From the NCBI RefSeq assembly GCF_013389665.1, contig NZ_CP058316.1, positions 248,001 through 312,000 of the forward strand: a DNA stretch of 64,000 nucleotides. Direction: 5' to 3'. Below are positions 13,400 to 22,961 of this stretch, in pieces (the first letter of the stretch is position 1; each line of letters starts with the position of its first letter). The DNA is from Microbacterium oleivorans. GTDB lineage: Bacteria > Actinomycetota > Actinomycetes > Actinomycetales > Microbacteriaceae. The notes below the pieces were generated by a model. It was not told the DNA's origin and searched no databases. It was given only the letters and a program-made list of their open reading frames with translations. Both the position numbers and the translations under genes were made by a program.

Positions 13400-14364
13400 C
13401 CTCCGCGACCGCCACCGCGCACCCCAACATCGCCCTCGTGAAGTACTGGGGCAAACGCGACAGCGACCTGAACCTGCCGGCGACCGGCAGCCTGTCGATG
13501 ACGCTCGACATCTTCCCCACCACGACGACCGTCACCGTCGACGACGCGGCCGACGGCGACGTGCTCGTGTTCGGCGGCGTGATGCGCTCCGACGGTCCGG
13601 CGCAGCGCGTCACACGCTTCCTCGACCTCGTGCGCCAGCTGGCCGGCAGCGATCGTTTCGCGCGGGTGGAGACGGCGAACACCGTGCCGTCGGCCGCCGG
13701 GCTCGCGTCGTCGGCCTCGGGCTTCGCGGCTCTCGCCCTCGCCGCGTCCGCTGCGTACGGGCTCGACCTCGACGTCCCCGCCTTGAGCCGGCTCGCGCGA
13801 CGGGGTTCCGGCTCTGCTTCGCGCTCGATCATCCCGGGGTTCGCGGTGTGGCACGCGGGCGACGACGACACGACGTCGTTCGCCGAGCCCCTCGACGCCC
13901 CCGACCTCGCGATGGTCGTGGCGATGGTCGAGAAGCGCGAGAAGCCGGTGTCCAGCCGTGAGGCGATGCGTCGCACGATCCTCACCTCGCCGTACTACCG
14001 CGCGTGGGTGGAGTCGACCGCGGAGACCCTCGATGCCGCCGTGCTGGCGTGTGCCGACGGCGACGTCGACCGGCTGGGGCGCATCACCGAGGTCAACGCG
14101 CTGCGCATGCACGCCCTCATCCAGTCGTGCGATCCTCCGATCCGATACCTGACGCCGGTGAGTGTGGAGATCTTCGACCGCGTGGCCGCGCTGCGCGAGA
14201 GCGGAGTCGGCGCATGGGCCACGGCCGATGCCGGCCCCAACGTCGTGGTGCTGACCCGCCCGGACGACGTGCCCGCCGTCACCGCCGCCCTCTCCGGCCT
14301 CGCCGAGCTCGCCGTGGCGCGCCCGGGTCCGGCGGCCGCGCTGACCGGGCGGGCGCACGGGTGA
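13396..14364 (+). CDS. mvaD: Diphosphomevalonate decarboxylase
   Basis: Converts mevalonate 5-diphosphate to isopentenyl diphosphate with ATP and loss of CO2. The N-terminal signature HPNIALVKYWGKRD is at residues 9-22, followed by NLPATGSLSMTL. The phosphate-binding loop is PSAAGLASSASGFAALALA, near residue 98. At 322 residues it is full length. ATG 13396 overlaps the mvk stop and its stop overlaps the next GTG. Confidence 0.96.
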   Translation: MTSATATAHPNIALVKYWGKRDSDLNLPATGSLSMTLDIFPTTTTVTVDDAADGDVLVFGGVMRSDGPAQRVTRFLDLVRQLAGSDRFARVETANTVPSAAGLASSASGFAALALAASAAYGLDLDVPALSRLARRGSGSASRSIIPGFAVWHAGDDDTTSFAEPLDAPDLAMVVAMVEKREKPVSSREAMRRTILTSPYYRAWVESTAETLDAAVLACADGDVDRLGRITEVNALRMHALIQSCDPPIRYLTPVSVEIFDRVAALRESGVGAWATADAGPNVVVLTRPDDVPAVTAALSGLAELAVARPGPAAALTGRAHG

Positions 14365-15503
14365 GCGTGCCCACCCAGCCGGACGCCATCGTCGTCCGAG
14401 CACCGGGGAAGCTCTTCGTCGCGGGCGAGTACGCCGTCGTCTCACCCGGCGAGCCGTCGGTGCTGATCGCGGTGGACCGCTACCTCACCGTCTCGCTGAC
14501 CCGGGGCGTCGACGCCGGCAGCATCCACTCGCCGGAGTACGGCCGGATGCCGGTGCGCTGGACGCACGGCGCCGACGGCCTGACCCTCGACCGCGAGCAC
14601 CACCCCTACGACTACGTGATCGCTGCGATCGAGGTCGCCGAGCGGTTGCGCGCCGAACGCGGGATCGAGCCGCGATTCTTCGACTTGCGCATCGACAGCG
14701 GCCTGGACGACCCGAGCGGACGGAAGTTCGGACTCGGATCGTCGGCGGCCGTCACGGTGGCCACCATCGCCGCGATCGATGCGTTCTACGGTCTCGGACT
14801 GGGCCTGCGCGGGCGATACGAGCTGGCGATGCTCGCCACCATCGCCGTCGCCCCCAACGCCTCGGGCGGCGATGTCGCGGCCAGCACCTACGGCGGCTGG
14901 ATCGGCTACCGCTCGCCCGACCGCGACCGCCTGCGAGCGGCTCGAGCCCAGATCGGCGTCGACGCGATGCTGGGCTCGGAGGTCTGGGCCGACACCGAGA
15001 TCGTGCGCCTGGAGCCGCCCGCCGGTCTCGACCTGCTCGTGGGCTGGACGGGGCACCCCGCCTCGACGGAGCGCCTCGTGAGCGGCGTCTCGCGGGGCAC
15101 GAGCGCGACCGGACCCGACCAGGCCGCGTTCCTGTCGGCCTCGCGCGAGTGCGTCGGCGACCTGTGGCGCGCCCTCTCGCCCGCGGCATCCGGCGACCCG
15201 GTCGAACCGGCCGACGATCAGCTGGCGCTCCGCGCGATCCGGCGTAATCGTCGGCTGCTCCAGCATCTGGGTGAGCGCTCAGGCGTCACCATCGAGACCG
15301 ACCGGCTGCGCATCCTCTGCGACGCGGCGGAAGGCATCGGGGCGGCGGCAAAGCCCTCGGGCGCCGGCGGCGGCGACTGCGGCATCGTGCTCGCTCCCGC
15401 CGACGCGGACGTGGCCGGGATGCTGCGCACCTGGGAGACCAACGACATCCGACACCTCACGATCGGCGTGCACCCGCCCGAAGGAGAGAACAATGACGGC
15501 TGA
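14361..15503 (+). CDS. mvaK2: Phosphomevalonate kinase
   Basis: Phosphorylates mevalonate 5-phosphate. It is a 380-residue GHMP kinase beginning at GTG 14361 (GTGA overlap with mvaD). Motif 1 reads VRAPGKLFVAGEYAVVSPG, motif 2 is KFGLGSSAAVTVATIAAID near residue 120, and motif 3 is AAAKPSGAGGGDCGIVL near residue 335. The GEYAVVxPG form separates it from mevalonate kinase. It overlaps fni by 11 bases. Confidence 0.94.
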   Translation: MSVPTQPDAIVVRAPGKLFVAGEYAVVSPGEPSVLIAVDRYLTVSLTRGVDAGSIHSPEYGRMPVRWTHGADGLTLDREHHPYDYVIAAIEVAERLRAERGIEPRFFDLRIDSGLDDPSGRKFGLGSSAAVTVATIAAIDAFYGLGLGLRGRYELAMLATIAVAPNASGGDVAASTYGGWIGYRSPDRDRLRAARAQIGVDAMLGSEVWADTEIVRLEPPAGLDLLVGWTGHPASTERLVSGVSRGTSATGPDQAAFLSASRECVGDLWRALSPAASGDPVEPADDQLALRAIRRNRRLLQHLGERSGVTIETDRLRILCDAAEGIGAAAKPSGAGGGDCGIVLAPADADVAGMLRTWETNDIRHLTIGVHPPEGENNDG

Positions 15504-16572
15504 GCGCTCCTCCGAACGCAAGGACGACCACGTCCGTCTCGCCGACGCCCAGCAGCGCGAGGCCCCGCGCCCGAACGGCTGGGACGATGTGACCTTCGTC
15601 CACCACGCCCTGGCGGGCGTCGACGCGGATCGGGTCGACCTCGGCGTCGAGGTCGCCGGGAAGCGCTGGGCCCTGCCGTTCTACGTCAACGCCATGACGG
15701 GGGGCAGCGCGTCGACGGGAGTCATCAACCGCGACCTCGCGATCGCGGCACGCGAGACCGGCGTCGCCATCGCGTCTGGCTCGCTGAGCATCGCCCTGGA
15801 CAACCCCGAGCTGCTCGGCACCTTCCGCGTCATCCGCGACGAGAACCCGGACGGCTTCGTCATGGCCAACGTCGGCATCGAGCGCGGGCCCGACGACGCT
15901 CGTCGCGCCGTCGACGCCCTCGGCGCCGACGCGCTGCAGGTTCACGTCAACGCGGTGCAGGAGACGGTGATGCCCGAGGGCAGCCGCTCCTTCTCGAGCT
16001 GGCCCGCCTCCCTCGAGGCGATCGTCGCGGGCGTGGACGTGCCCGTCGTGGTCAAGGAGGTCGGTTTCGGTCTGAGCGCTGCGACCCTCACGCGGCTGGC
16101 GGACATGGGCGTGCGATACGCCGATGTGTCCGGCGTCGGCGGCACCGACTTCGTCCGTGTCGAGAACGACCGCCGCGCCGGTCGCGATTACGCGTACCTC
16201 GCGGGCTGGGGCCAGTCGGCCGTGGAGTGCCTGCTGGAGGCGCCGCTGCACGCTCCGACGCTGTTCGCGTCGGGGGGTGTGCGCACCCCGCTCGACGTCG
16301 CACGGGGGCTCGCGCTCGGCGCCCGCGCCGTCGGCGCGTCCGGGTCGTTCCTCTCGGTCGTCATCGACGGCGGCGCCGAGGCGCTGATCTCCCGGATCCG
16401 GGAATGGTCTGACCACCTCGCTGCGTTGCATTCACTGGTGGGGGCGACCACTCCCGAAGCCCTTCGCCATACCGACCTGATCGTCCGAGGTCGCGCCGCC
16501 GATTTCGCGCGCGCCCGCGGCGTCGATCTCGACAGCCTGGCGCGACGCGCCGGCGGGAAGGACGCGCGATGA
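15493..16572 (+). CDS. fni: Type 2 isopentenyl-diphosphate isomerase
   Basis: FMN- and NADPH-dependent interconversion of IPP and DMAPP. The 359-residue product starts at ATG 15493 behind AAGGAGAG. Landmarks are ERKDDHVRLA near the N-terminus, PFYVNAMTGGS, the glutamine in LQVHVNAVQE, VVVKEVGFGLS, and DVSGVGGTDFVRVE. These are the flavin and substrate loops of the type 2 enzyme, unrelated to the common Idi type 1 fold. The gene order matches Streptomyces-type mevalonate clusters. Confidence 0.95.
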   Translation: MTAERSSERKDDHVRLADAQQREAPRPNGWDDVTFVHHALAGVDADRVDLGVEVAGKRWALPFYVNAMTGGSASTGVINRDLAIAARETGVAIASGSLSIALDNPELLGTFRVIRDENPDGFVMANVGIERGPDDARRAVDALGADALQVHVNAVQETVMPEGSRSFSSWPASLEAIVAGVDVPVVVKEVGFGLSAATLTRLADMGVRYADVSGVGGTDFVRVENDRRAGRDYAYLAGWGQSAVECLLEAPLHAPTLFASGGVRTPLDVARGLALGARAVGASGSFLSVVIDGGAEALISRIREWSDHLAALHSLVGATTPEALRHTDLIVRGRAADFARARGVDLDSLARRAGGKDAR

Positions 16573-17615
16573 GCGCCGAGTTCACCCCCATCCCCCTGCG
16601 CTGGGTCGGCCCGCTGCGATTGACCGGCGACGTCGAGACCGAGCAGGATGTGCCGCTGGCCACGTACGAGTCGCCCCTGTGGCCCTCCGTCGGACGCGGC
16701 GCCCGCATCTCCCGCCTCGTCGACGACGGCATCCGCGTGACGGTCGTCGACGAGAGGATGACGAGGTCCTCGCTGTTCGTCGCCGAGAGCGCCGCCGCCG
16801 CCGTCGCCGCCTCGCGCGCGATCGGCGCGCGTTTCGACGACCTCGCCGCCGCGGTCTCGGAGCGCAGCAGGCACGCGCGCCTGATCGACCTCGACACCGA
16901 GATCGTCGGCAACCTGCTGTACCTGCGCTTCGCGCTGACCACCGGCGACGCCTCGGGTCACAACATGGTCACCCTCGCCGCCGAGACTCTGATGGAGCGC
17001 GTCCTGTCGTGGCACCCCGAGCTGTCGTACGGCTCGATCTCGGGCAACTACTGCACCGACAAGAAGGCCACCGCCGTCAACGGCATCCTCGGTCGCGGCC
17101 GGAGCGTCATCGCCGAGATCCTCATCCCCGCCGAACTCGTCGACAAGCAGCTCCGATCGACCGCCCAGCGGATCGTCGACCTCAACGTGCAGAAGAACCT
17201 CGTCGGATCCACCATCGCAGGCGCACTGCGCTCGGCCAACGCCCACTACGCCAACATGCTGCTGGCCTTCTACCTGGCGACGGGCCAGGACGCCGCGAAC
17301 ATCGTCGAGGGCTCTCAGGGATTCACGTGGGCCGAGGTGCGCGGCGACGGCGACCTGTACTTCTCGTGCACACTCCCCCACCTGATCGTCGGGACGGTCG
17401 GCAACGGCAAGGACCTGCCCGCCGTCGACGATGCGCTGACCCGACTCGGGTGCCGCGAGGATCGCGCACCCGGCGAGAACGCCCGACGGCTGGCTAGCCT
17501 CATCGCCGCCACCGTCCTCTGCGGCGAGCTCTCCCTGCTCGCCGCCCAGACCAACCCTGGGGAGCTGATGCAGTCGCACCTGCTCCTCGAGCGCCGGAAG
17601 GACTCCTCGAAGTGA
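16569..17615 (+). CDS. Hydroxymethylglutaryl-CoA reductase (class I-like)
   Basis: NADPH-dependent reduction of HMG-CoA to mevalonate. The 348 residues form a soluble catalytic domain with no N-terminal membrane segments. The catalytic Glu34 is in PLATYESPL, the lysine in SGNYCTDKKATAVNG (Lys165/166), the aspartate in GQDAANIVEGSQ, and the histidine (His337) in MQSHLL close to the C-terminus. TGDASGHNM corresponds to the class I TGDAMGMNM loop. These favour class I (NADPH) over the class II enzymes of Pseudomonas. ATG 16569 overlaps the fni stop. Confidence 0.95.
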   Translation: MSAEFTPIPLRWVGPLRLTGDVETEQDVPLATYESPLWPSVGRGARISRLVDDGIRVTVVDERMTRSSLFVAESAAAAVAASRAIGARFDDLAAAVSERSRHARLIDLDTEIVGNLLYLRFALTTGDASGHNMVTLAAETLMERVLSWHPELSYGSISGNYCTDKKATAVNGILGRGRSVIAEILIPAELVDKQLRSTAQRIVDLNVQKNLVGSTIAGALRSANAHYANMLLAFYLATGQDAANIVEGSQGFTWAEVRGDGDLYFSCTLPHLIVGTVGNGKDLPAVDDALTRLGCREDRAPGENARRLASLIAATVLCGELSLLAAQTNPGELMQSHLLLERRKDSSK

Positions 17616-18766
17616 CCACCATCGGAATCCACGACCTCGCCGTCGCGACCGCCTCGCACGTCGTCGAGCTCGACGACCTCGCCGAACGCGCCGGCATCGA
17701 CCCCGCGAAGTTCCGCGTCGGACTCGGCCAGGAGCAGATGAGCATCCCCGGCCTCGACGAGGACATCGTCACGATGGGAGCCGCGGCCGCGCAGCGCATC
17801 ATCGACCGTCACGGAGTCGACGGCATCCGCACCCTGTTCTTCGCGACCGAGACCGGCATCGATCAGTCCCGCGCTGCCGGTGTCCACGTGCACGAGCTCC
17901 TGGACCTCCCCCGCTCCGTGCGCGTCGTCGAGTTGAAGCAGGCCTGCTACTCGGCGACCGCGGCCCTGCAGGCAGCCGCAGGCCTCATCGCGCGCAACCC
18001 GGGCGAGCGCGTGCTGGTCATCGCCAGCGACGTCGCCCGGTACGAGCTCGACACCGCGGCCGAGCCGACGCAGGGCGCGGGCGCGGTCGCCTTCCTGGTG
18101 TCTGCCGATCCCGCGCTCGCGGTGCTCGAGCTCGCCGCCGGCGTGCACACGGCCGAGGTGGACGACTTCTGGCGGCCCAACGACAGCGTCACGGCCGTCG
18201 TCGACGGCAAGCTGTCGGTCAGCGCCTACCTCGACGGTGTCGCGGGCGCGTGGGACGACTACCGTTCGCGCGGGGGTGTGGACATCGCCGACATCGACTG
18301 GTTCTGCCACCACCAGCCGTTCACCAAGATGGCCGTCAAGGCGCATCGGGCGCTCGGCCAGCACGTCGGCGTGGAACTCGATCCCGAGCTGGTGACCGCG
18401 ACGACGGGCTACAACCGCCGTATCGGCAATTCCTACACCGCGTCGCTCTACATGGCCCTCGCGGCGCTCTTGGACGGCGAGAACGACCTGGCCGGATCGC
18501 GCATCGGTCTGTTCAGCTACGGCTCCGGTTCGGTGAGCGAGTTCTTCACCCTCGTCGTCCAGCCCGGTTACCGCGAGGCGACGCGCGGCGCCGAGACCGA
18601 GGCGATCCTCGCGGCTCGGACACCGGTCGACGTCCCCACCTACCGGGATCTGCACGACGCCGCGCACCGCGACAGCACCGTCGACGTCGAGATCGAGCCC
18701 GCCTCCGCGGGGCCGTTCCACTTCGCCGGGCTGGCGGGTCGGGCGCGCCGGTACGGCCGCGACTGA
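17612..18766 (+). CDS. Hydroxymethylglutaryl-CoA synthase
   Basis: Condenses acetyl-CoA with acetoacetyl-CoA. The 384-residue thiolase-fold enzyme starts at GTG 17612, overlapping the reductase stop. The active-site Glu80 is in FFATETGIDQS and the nucleophile Cys112 in ELKQACYSATAAL. The catalytic His lies in WFCHHQPFTKM near residue 232, and GNSYTASLYMAL closes the core. It is the last gene of the operon. No acetoacetyl-CoA thiolase or prenyl diphosphate synthase accompanies it in this window. Confidence 0.96.
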   Translation: MTTIGIHDLAVATASHVVELDDLAERAGIDPAKFRVGLGQEQMSIPGLDEDIVTMGAAAAQRIIDRHGVDGIRTLFFATETGIDQSRAAGVHVHELLDLPRSVRVVELKQACYSATAALQAAAGLIARNPGERVLVIASDVARYELDTAAEPTQGAGAVAFLVSADPALAVLELAAGVHTAEVDDFWRPNDSVTAVVDGKLSVSAYLDGVAGAWDDYRSRGGVDIADIDWFCHHQPFTKMAVKAHRALGQHVGVELDPELVTATTGYNRRIGNSYTASLYMALAALLDGENDLAGSRIGLFSYGSGSVSEFFTLVVQPGYREATRGAETEAILAARTPVDVPTYRDLHDAAHRDSTVDVEIEPASAGPFHFAGLAGRARRYGRD

Positions 18767-18802
18767 CCGGCCACGAGCGACGAGCTCCCGCACACAGCTC
18801 AC

Positions 18803-18850
18803 GCAACAGGGAAGGGCCCCGGCTGATCAGCCGGGGCCCTTCCCTGTTGC
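18803..18850. terminator. Bidirectional terminator, 48-bp perfect palindrome
   Basis: Two 24-bp arms are exact reverse complements around the centre TGATCA at 18826/18827. The element lies between convergent genes (HMG-CoA synthase on plus, UPF0182 on minus), so it can end both transcripts. Confidence 0.85.
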
Positions 18851-18871
18851 GGTGACGCCGCCGCGCCTGAC

Positions 18872-21796
18872 TCAGCCCTGCTCGCCCAGCTCCAGCAGTC
18901 GGGCGATGGCCGCCGTCAGCTTGGCGTCGGCCTCGCCGTACGCCGCCCAGTCGGCGTTCTGCATCGCCGTGTTGCGCTCGGCGAGGGCGTCGCGGGCCTG
19001 GTCGAGCGCCTGCTGGTAGTCGAGGCTCGGGACGGTCGGCGCGGTAGTCCCGCCGTCTTCGCCGGGCGTGGTCGGCGCCGGGGTCGGAGTGGTCCCCTCC
19101 TCGCCGGGTACGGGATCGGGCACGACGTCGGTGTCTCCGGTGCTCGCACCCGAGTCACCGCGGAAGAGCACGTCGAGCGCCTCCTGGAGCGTGTTCTCGA
19201 ACGCGACCTCGTCACCGAAGCCCACGAGAACCTTCTGCAGCGTCGGGAGCTTGGTGGCACCGGAGGACTGCACGAAGACCGGCTGCACGTAGAGCAGCCC
19301 GCCGCCGACCGGGAGCGTCAGCAGGTTGCCGTTGATGACCTCCGACTGGCCCTGCTGCAGGATGTTGGAGAACGACGACACCTCGGGATCGGCGTCGAAC
19401 GTGTTCTGCACCTGTCCGGGGCCGGCGACCGGGGTCTCGGCGTTGATCTCGAGCATCCGGAGCTTGCCGTACTCTCCGCTGACGGTTCCCGCCTCGGCAC
19501 CGGCGTCGGAGTCGACCGACAGATAACCCATCAGGACGTTCCGGGTGTCCTGTCCACCGGGGATGAACGACGAGAACATCGAGTACGACGGAGCCTCCTG
19601 CCCCGGCATCTTCATCGTCAGGTAGTAGGGCGGCTGGAGCTGGGTGTCCTGCTGCGGGTCGTTCGGGGTCTTCCACGCGTTGTCGCGCGAGTAGAACGAC
19701 TGGGCGGTGTCGACGTGGTAGGTGCCGAGCATGGCGCGCTGCACCTTGAACAGGTCGGTCGGGTAGCGCACGTGGCTCATCAGGTCGCCGCTCATCTCGC
19801 TGATGGGCCGCAGCGTGCTCGGGTAGACCTTCTGCCATGTCTGGAGCAGGGGGTCCTCCGCGTCCCAGGCGTAGAGGGTCACCTCGCCCGAGTATGCGTC
19901 GACGGTCGCCTTCACCGAGTTGCGGATGTAGTTGATGTTGTCCAGAGCGACGCGCGGCTGCGGGTTGGACGAGTCGGAGATCGCGTCGCTGAGGCTGACG
20001 ATCGACGAGTACGGGTAGTTCGCGCTCAACGTGTAGCCGTCCACGATCCAGACGATGCGCCCGTCGACCACCGAGGGGTAGGGGTCGTTGTCGAGCTCCA
20101 GGTAGGGAGCGACCTTCTGCACGCGCTCAGCCGGCGACCGGTCGTAGAGGATCTGCGAGTCCTCGTTGATCGCATCCGAGAACAGGATGTCGGTCGACTG
20201 GAACTTCAGCGAGTAGATGAGGCGGTGGAAGACGTCCCCGATCGAGGGGCCGCCCTCGCCGTCGAACGTCGTCTTCGTCTGGCTCTCGCCCTCCTGGCCG
20301 CGCGGATAGTCGAGTTCGATGGGCGAGGTGCCCTCCGGAGCGCCGACGATCGAGTACGTGGGAGAGAACTCGCCGAAGTAGACCCGGGGCTCGTACTCCT
20401 GCTCGAGGGTGAGCTCGCCGGATGCCGGGATACCACGCTCGACGAAGACGGGGTTGCCGTCGGCGGTGCGCTCGTTGCCCTTGGCGGCGACCATGCCGTA
20501 GCCGTGGGTGTAGACCAGGGTCGTGTTGTACCACGAGGCGGCGTCGCCGAGCTGGTTGACGTTGAGCTCGCGCACCGACACGACGGTGTCCTGCGACTCG
20601 CCGTCGATCTCGTAGCGGTCGACGTCGAGGGGTTCGGCGAACTGGTAGTAGGAGCGGTACTGCTCGATCTGACGCACCGTGGGGCCGATGATGGCCGGGT
20701 CCATGATGCGGATCGAGGCGGTGGTGTCGGCGTCGGCGCGCAGCTGACCGGGCTCGACGTCGGTGACCGCCTCGAAGTCGGTCTTCTCGAGGCCGTCGAT
20801 GCCGTAGGCCGCCTTGGTGCCCTCGATGTTGCGCTCGTAGAACTGCGACTCGAGGGTCAGCTGATTCGGTCGGACCTGCACGTTGTCGACGAACCACGGG
20901 TAGGCGATGCCGACGACGAGGGACGAGACGATGAGCAGACCGGTGCCGATGAGGGGGTAGCGCCAGCGGCCGATCACAGCGGTGACGAAGAATGCGACGG
21001 CGACGATGCCCGCGGCGATCGCCAGGATCGCCTGCCCGGGGATGACGGCGTTCACGTCGACGTAGGCGGCACCGGTGATGCGGTCGTTGGGGGTCACCAG
21101 GGTCCGGTAGCGATCGAGCCAGAGGCTCGCGCCCTGCACGAGCAGGTACACGCCCGCGAGGATGGCGATCTGGATGCGCGCCGACTTCGAGATGCGCAGC
21201 TCGCGCTGACCGACGCGCACCGAGCCGTACAGGTACGACACCAGAGCGGTGACGAGGAGGCAGACGATGACGATCGCCGAGACGAACCCGATGGCGGCCG
21301 AGAGGAACGGCATCGTGAAGAGATAGAACCCGGTGTCGAGGTTGAACTGCGGGTCCGTGACCCCGGTGGTCACGCCGTTGAACCACAGCGCCACGGTCTC
21401 CCACTGCGCCGAGGCGGCGAAGCCTGCGAAGAAGCCGAAGAAGGTCGGGATGCCCCACATGCCGAGGCGGCGGAGCGGTTCGACGACCTCCTGGTAGCGG
21501 TCGAGCTGCGAGCTCAGCCGCGCGTAGACGGGACGCAGCCGGTAGGCGAGCTGGATCGACAGCCACACCGGAACCGCCATCGCGACGAAGCCGACGACGA
21601 ACATCAGGGCCCGCGCGGTCCACTGTGTGACGAGGACGTTGTCGAAACCGAGCTGGCGGAACCACAACCAGTCGGCGTAGAGGCTCGCGAAGATGAAGAA
21701 GGCCACCACGACGGCCGCGATGACGGCGAGGGTGATGGCTATGGCGCGGCGGGATCTGCTGGGTGTGGCCGGGTTCGGCGCTGAGGTCGTGGTCAC
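18872..21796 (-). CDS. UPF0182 family large membrane protein
   Basis: 974 residues of unknown function. Seven or so hydrophobic segments lie in the first 310 residues, for example AIAITLAVIAAVVVAFFIFA at 19-38. A large extracytoplasmic region of about 600 residues follows, rich in Tyr and acidic residues. It ends with a Thr/Pro/Gly low-complexity linker near residues 890-925 and a short helical tail. The family is widespread in actinobacteria and usually sits beside the PDZ protease found upstream here. The start is GTG 21796, six bases after TAGGAT, suggesting a leaderless mRNA. GGAGAG in the same gap could also serve as a ribosome site if transcription began further upstream. Confidence 0.9.
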   Translation of the reverse strand: MTTTSAPNPATPSRSRRAIAITLAVIAAVVVAFFIFASLYADWLWFRQLGFDNVLVTQWTARALMFVVGFVAMAVPVWLSIQLAYRLRPVYARLSSQLDRYQEVVEPLRRLGMWGIPTFFGFFAGFAASAQWETVALWFNGVTTGVTDPQFNLDTGFYLFTMPFLSAAIGFVSAIVIVCLLVTALVSYLYGSVRVGQRELRISKSARIQIAILAGVYLLVQGASLWLDRYRTLVTPNDRITGAAYVDVNAVIPGQAILAIAAGIVAVAFFVTAVIGRWRYPLIGTGLLIVSSLVVGIAYPWFVDNVQVRPNQLTLESQFYERNIEGTKAAYGIDGLEKTDFEAVTDVEPGQLRADADTTASIRIMDPAIIGPTVRQIEQYRSYYQFAEPLDVDRYEIDGESQDTVVSVRELNVNQLGDAASWYNTTLVYTHGYGMVAAKGNERTADGNPVFVERGIPASGELTLEQEYEPRVYFGEFSPTYSIVGAPEGTSPIELDYPRGQEGESQTKTTFDGEGGPSIGDVFHRLIYSLKFQSTDILFSDAINEDSQILYDRSPAERVQKVAPYLELDNDPYPSVVDGRIVWIVDGYTLSANYPYSSIVSLSDAISDSSNPQPRVALDNINYIRNSVKATVDAYSGEVTLYAWDAEDPLLQTWQKVYPSTLRPISEMSGDLMSHVRYPTDLFKVQRAMLGTYHVDTAQSFYSRDNAWKTPNDPQQDTQLQPPYYLTMKMPGQEAPSYSMFSSFIPGGQDTRNVLMGYLSVDSDAGAEAGTVSGEYGKLRMLEINAETPVAGPGQVQNTFDADPEVSSFSNILQQGQSEVINGNLLTLPVGGGLLYVQPVFVQSSGATKLPTLQKVLVGFGDEVAFENTLQEALDVLFRGDSGASTGDTDVVPDPVPGEEGTTPTPAPTTPGEDGGTTAPTVPSLDYQQALDQARDALAERNTAMQNADWAAYGEADAKLTAAIARLLELGEQG

Positions 21797-21802
21797 CTCT
21801 CC

Positions 21803-21808
21803 ATCCTA
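21803..21808 (-). promoter_or_regulatory. -10 box of UPF0182 gene
   Basis: TAGGAT, six bases before GTG 21796; transcription probably starts at the GTG itself. No clear -35 element is seen. Confidence 0.5.
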
Positions 21809-21839
21809 GGCGCCGCCCTGCTGGGGGGACGCCGAGCGC

Positions 21840-22961
21840 TCAGCCCGTCGTGCAGGTCGGGAGCGCGTCGAGGTCGCCGCCGGCGGTCACGGTCTCGATC
21901 GCCGCCAGCGCATCGTCGAGGTCGGCGACGGAGAAGACCCGCAGCCCGTCCGGGACGTGCCCGACGACCTCGTTGCAGTTGCGCTCGGGAGCGAGGAACC
22001 AGTCGGCGCCGGCATCCTTCGCTCCGTAGAGCTTCTGCCGGATGCCGCCGATCGGCCCCACCGTACCCTCGGCGTCGATGGTGCCCGTTCCGGCGAATCT
22101 TTCGCCGGAGGTCAACTCACCGGGGGTGAGGGTGTCGATGATGCCCAGCGCGAACATCATGCCGGCGCTCGGGCCGCCGACGTTGTCGAGCTGGAGGGTG
22201 ACCTCGATCGGGAAGTCGAAATCCTGCGCGATCGTCACGCCGATGGCCCACCGGGTCTCGCCGTCGATGGTCACCTCGGCCGGCGTCACCTCCTGCTCGA
22301 TCGTCTCGGCGCCCCGCTCGACCGTCAGGGCGACAGGGGCGCCGTCGCCGGCGCCGATCGCATCCCGCAGCGCGGCCGTCGTGGTGACCGGTCGGCCGTC
22401 GACCGCTCGGATGATGTCGTTCTGCTCCAGGATGCCCTGGGCGGGCGAGTCGTCGGTGAGCTGGAAGACGCGCACGAGCGACTCGACGTCGTAGCCGAGC
22501 TCGGTCAGGGCCGCCGCCGTGGCCTCCTTCTGCGAGTCGACCATCAGCGCGGCGTTCTCGTCGTTGCGCTGCTCGGTCGTCACCCCGTCGGGGAAGATGT
22601 CGTCGATCGGAACGACGGCACGGGACGGGTCGAACCAGGCGCCCGCCAGCTCGAACCACGAAGGCGTCCGTTCGCGGTTTCCGAGGACCTCGACGGTCAG
22701 CAGGTCCAACGAGCCGGAGGTCGGGTAGGTCTCCGCGCCCGACACGCTGATCAGCGGCCGCTCGTCGCCGTCGCCGGTGGTGACGCTGCCGAGCGTGTCG
22801 TAGACCGGCCCGGGTCGCTGGATGACGAACGAGGTGGGCACCAGCGTGAGCACGAGCAGGGCCACGAGCGACAGCGACACCGCCCACAGGCCGGCGAGGG
22901 CCGGACGGCCGAGGCGCCGCCGAGGCGCGGGAACGGGGGCGTTCTCGTCGAAAAGTGACAC
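21840..22961 (-). CDS. YlbL-type PDZ / Lon-like serine protease
   Basis: Membrane-anchored protease of 373 residues. One transmembrane helix lies at about residues 22-46 (LAGLWAVSLSLVALLVLTLV). An extracytoplasmic PDZ domain around residues 150-225 (AQGILEQNDIIRAVDGRPV) is followed by a Lon-type S16 domain. The catalytic dyad is Ser265 in VGGPSAGMMFAL and Lys310 in GGIRQKLYGAKDAGA. The start is GTG 22961 and Shine-Dalgarno pairing is weak. It is divergent from the DUF2342 gene and upstream of UPF0182, an arrangement conserved in mycobacteria. The substrate is unknown. Confidence 0.92.
   Translation of the reverse strand: MSLFDENAPVPAPRRRLGRPALAGLWAVSLSLVALLVLTLVPTSFVIQRPGPVYDTLGSVTTGDGDERPLISVSGAETYPTSGSLDLLTVEVLGNRERTPSWFELAGAWFDPSRAVVPIDDIFPDGVTTEQRNDENAALMVDSQKEATAAALTELGYDVESLVRVFQLTDDSPAQGILEQNDIIRAVDGRPVTTTAALRDAIGAGDGAPVALTVERGAETIEQEVTPAEVTIDGETRWAIGVTIAQDFDFPIEVTLQLDNVGGPSAGMMFALGIIDTLTPGELTSGERFAGTGTIDAEGTVGPIGGIRQKLYGAKDAGADWFLAPERNCNEVVGHVPDGLRVFSVADLDDALAAIETVTAGGDLDALPTCTTG

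Noticed and set aside
12395..18766. The mevalonate operon as a recent horizontal insertion
   Set aside because: No integrase, repeat, tRNA or shift in base or codon use is visible at its borders. It shares a promoter region with pyrR.
18803..18850. The perfect palindrome as a transposon end or attachment site
   Set aside because: It occurs once, is not flanked by a direct repeat or transposase, and sits where a convergent terminator is expected.
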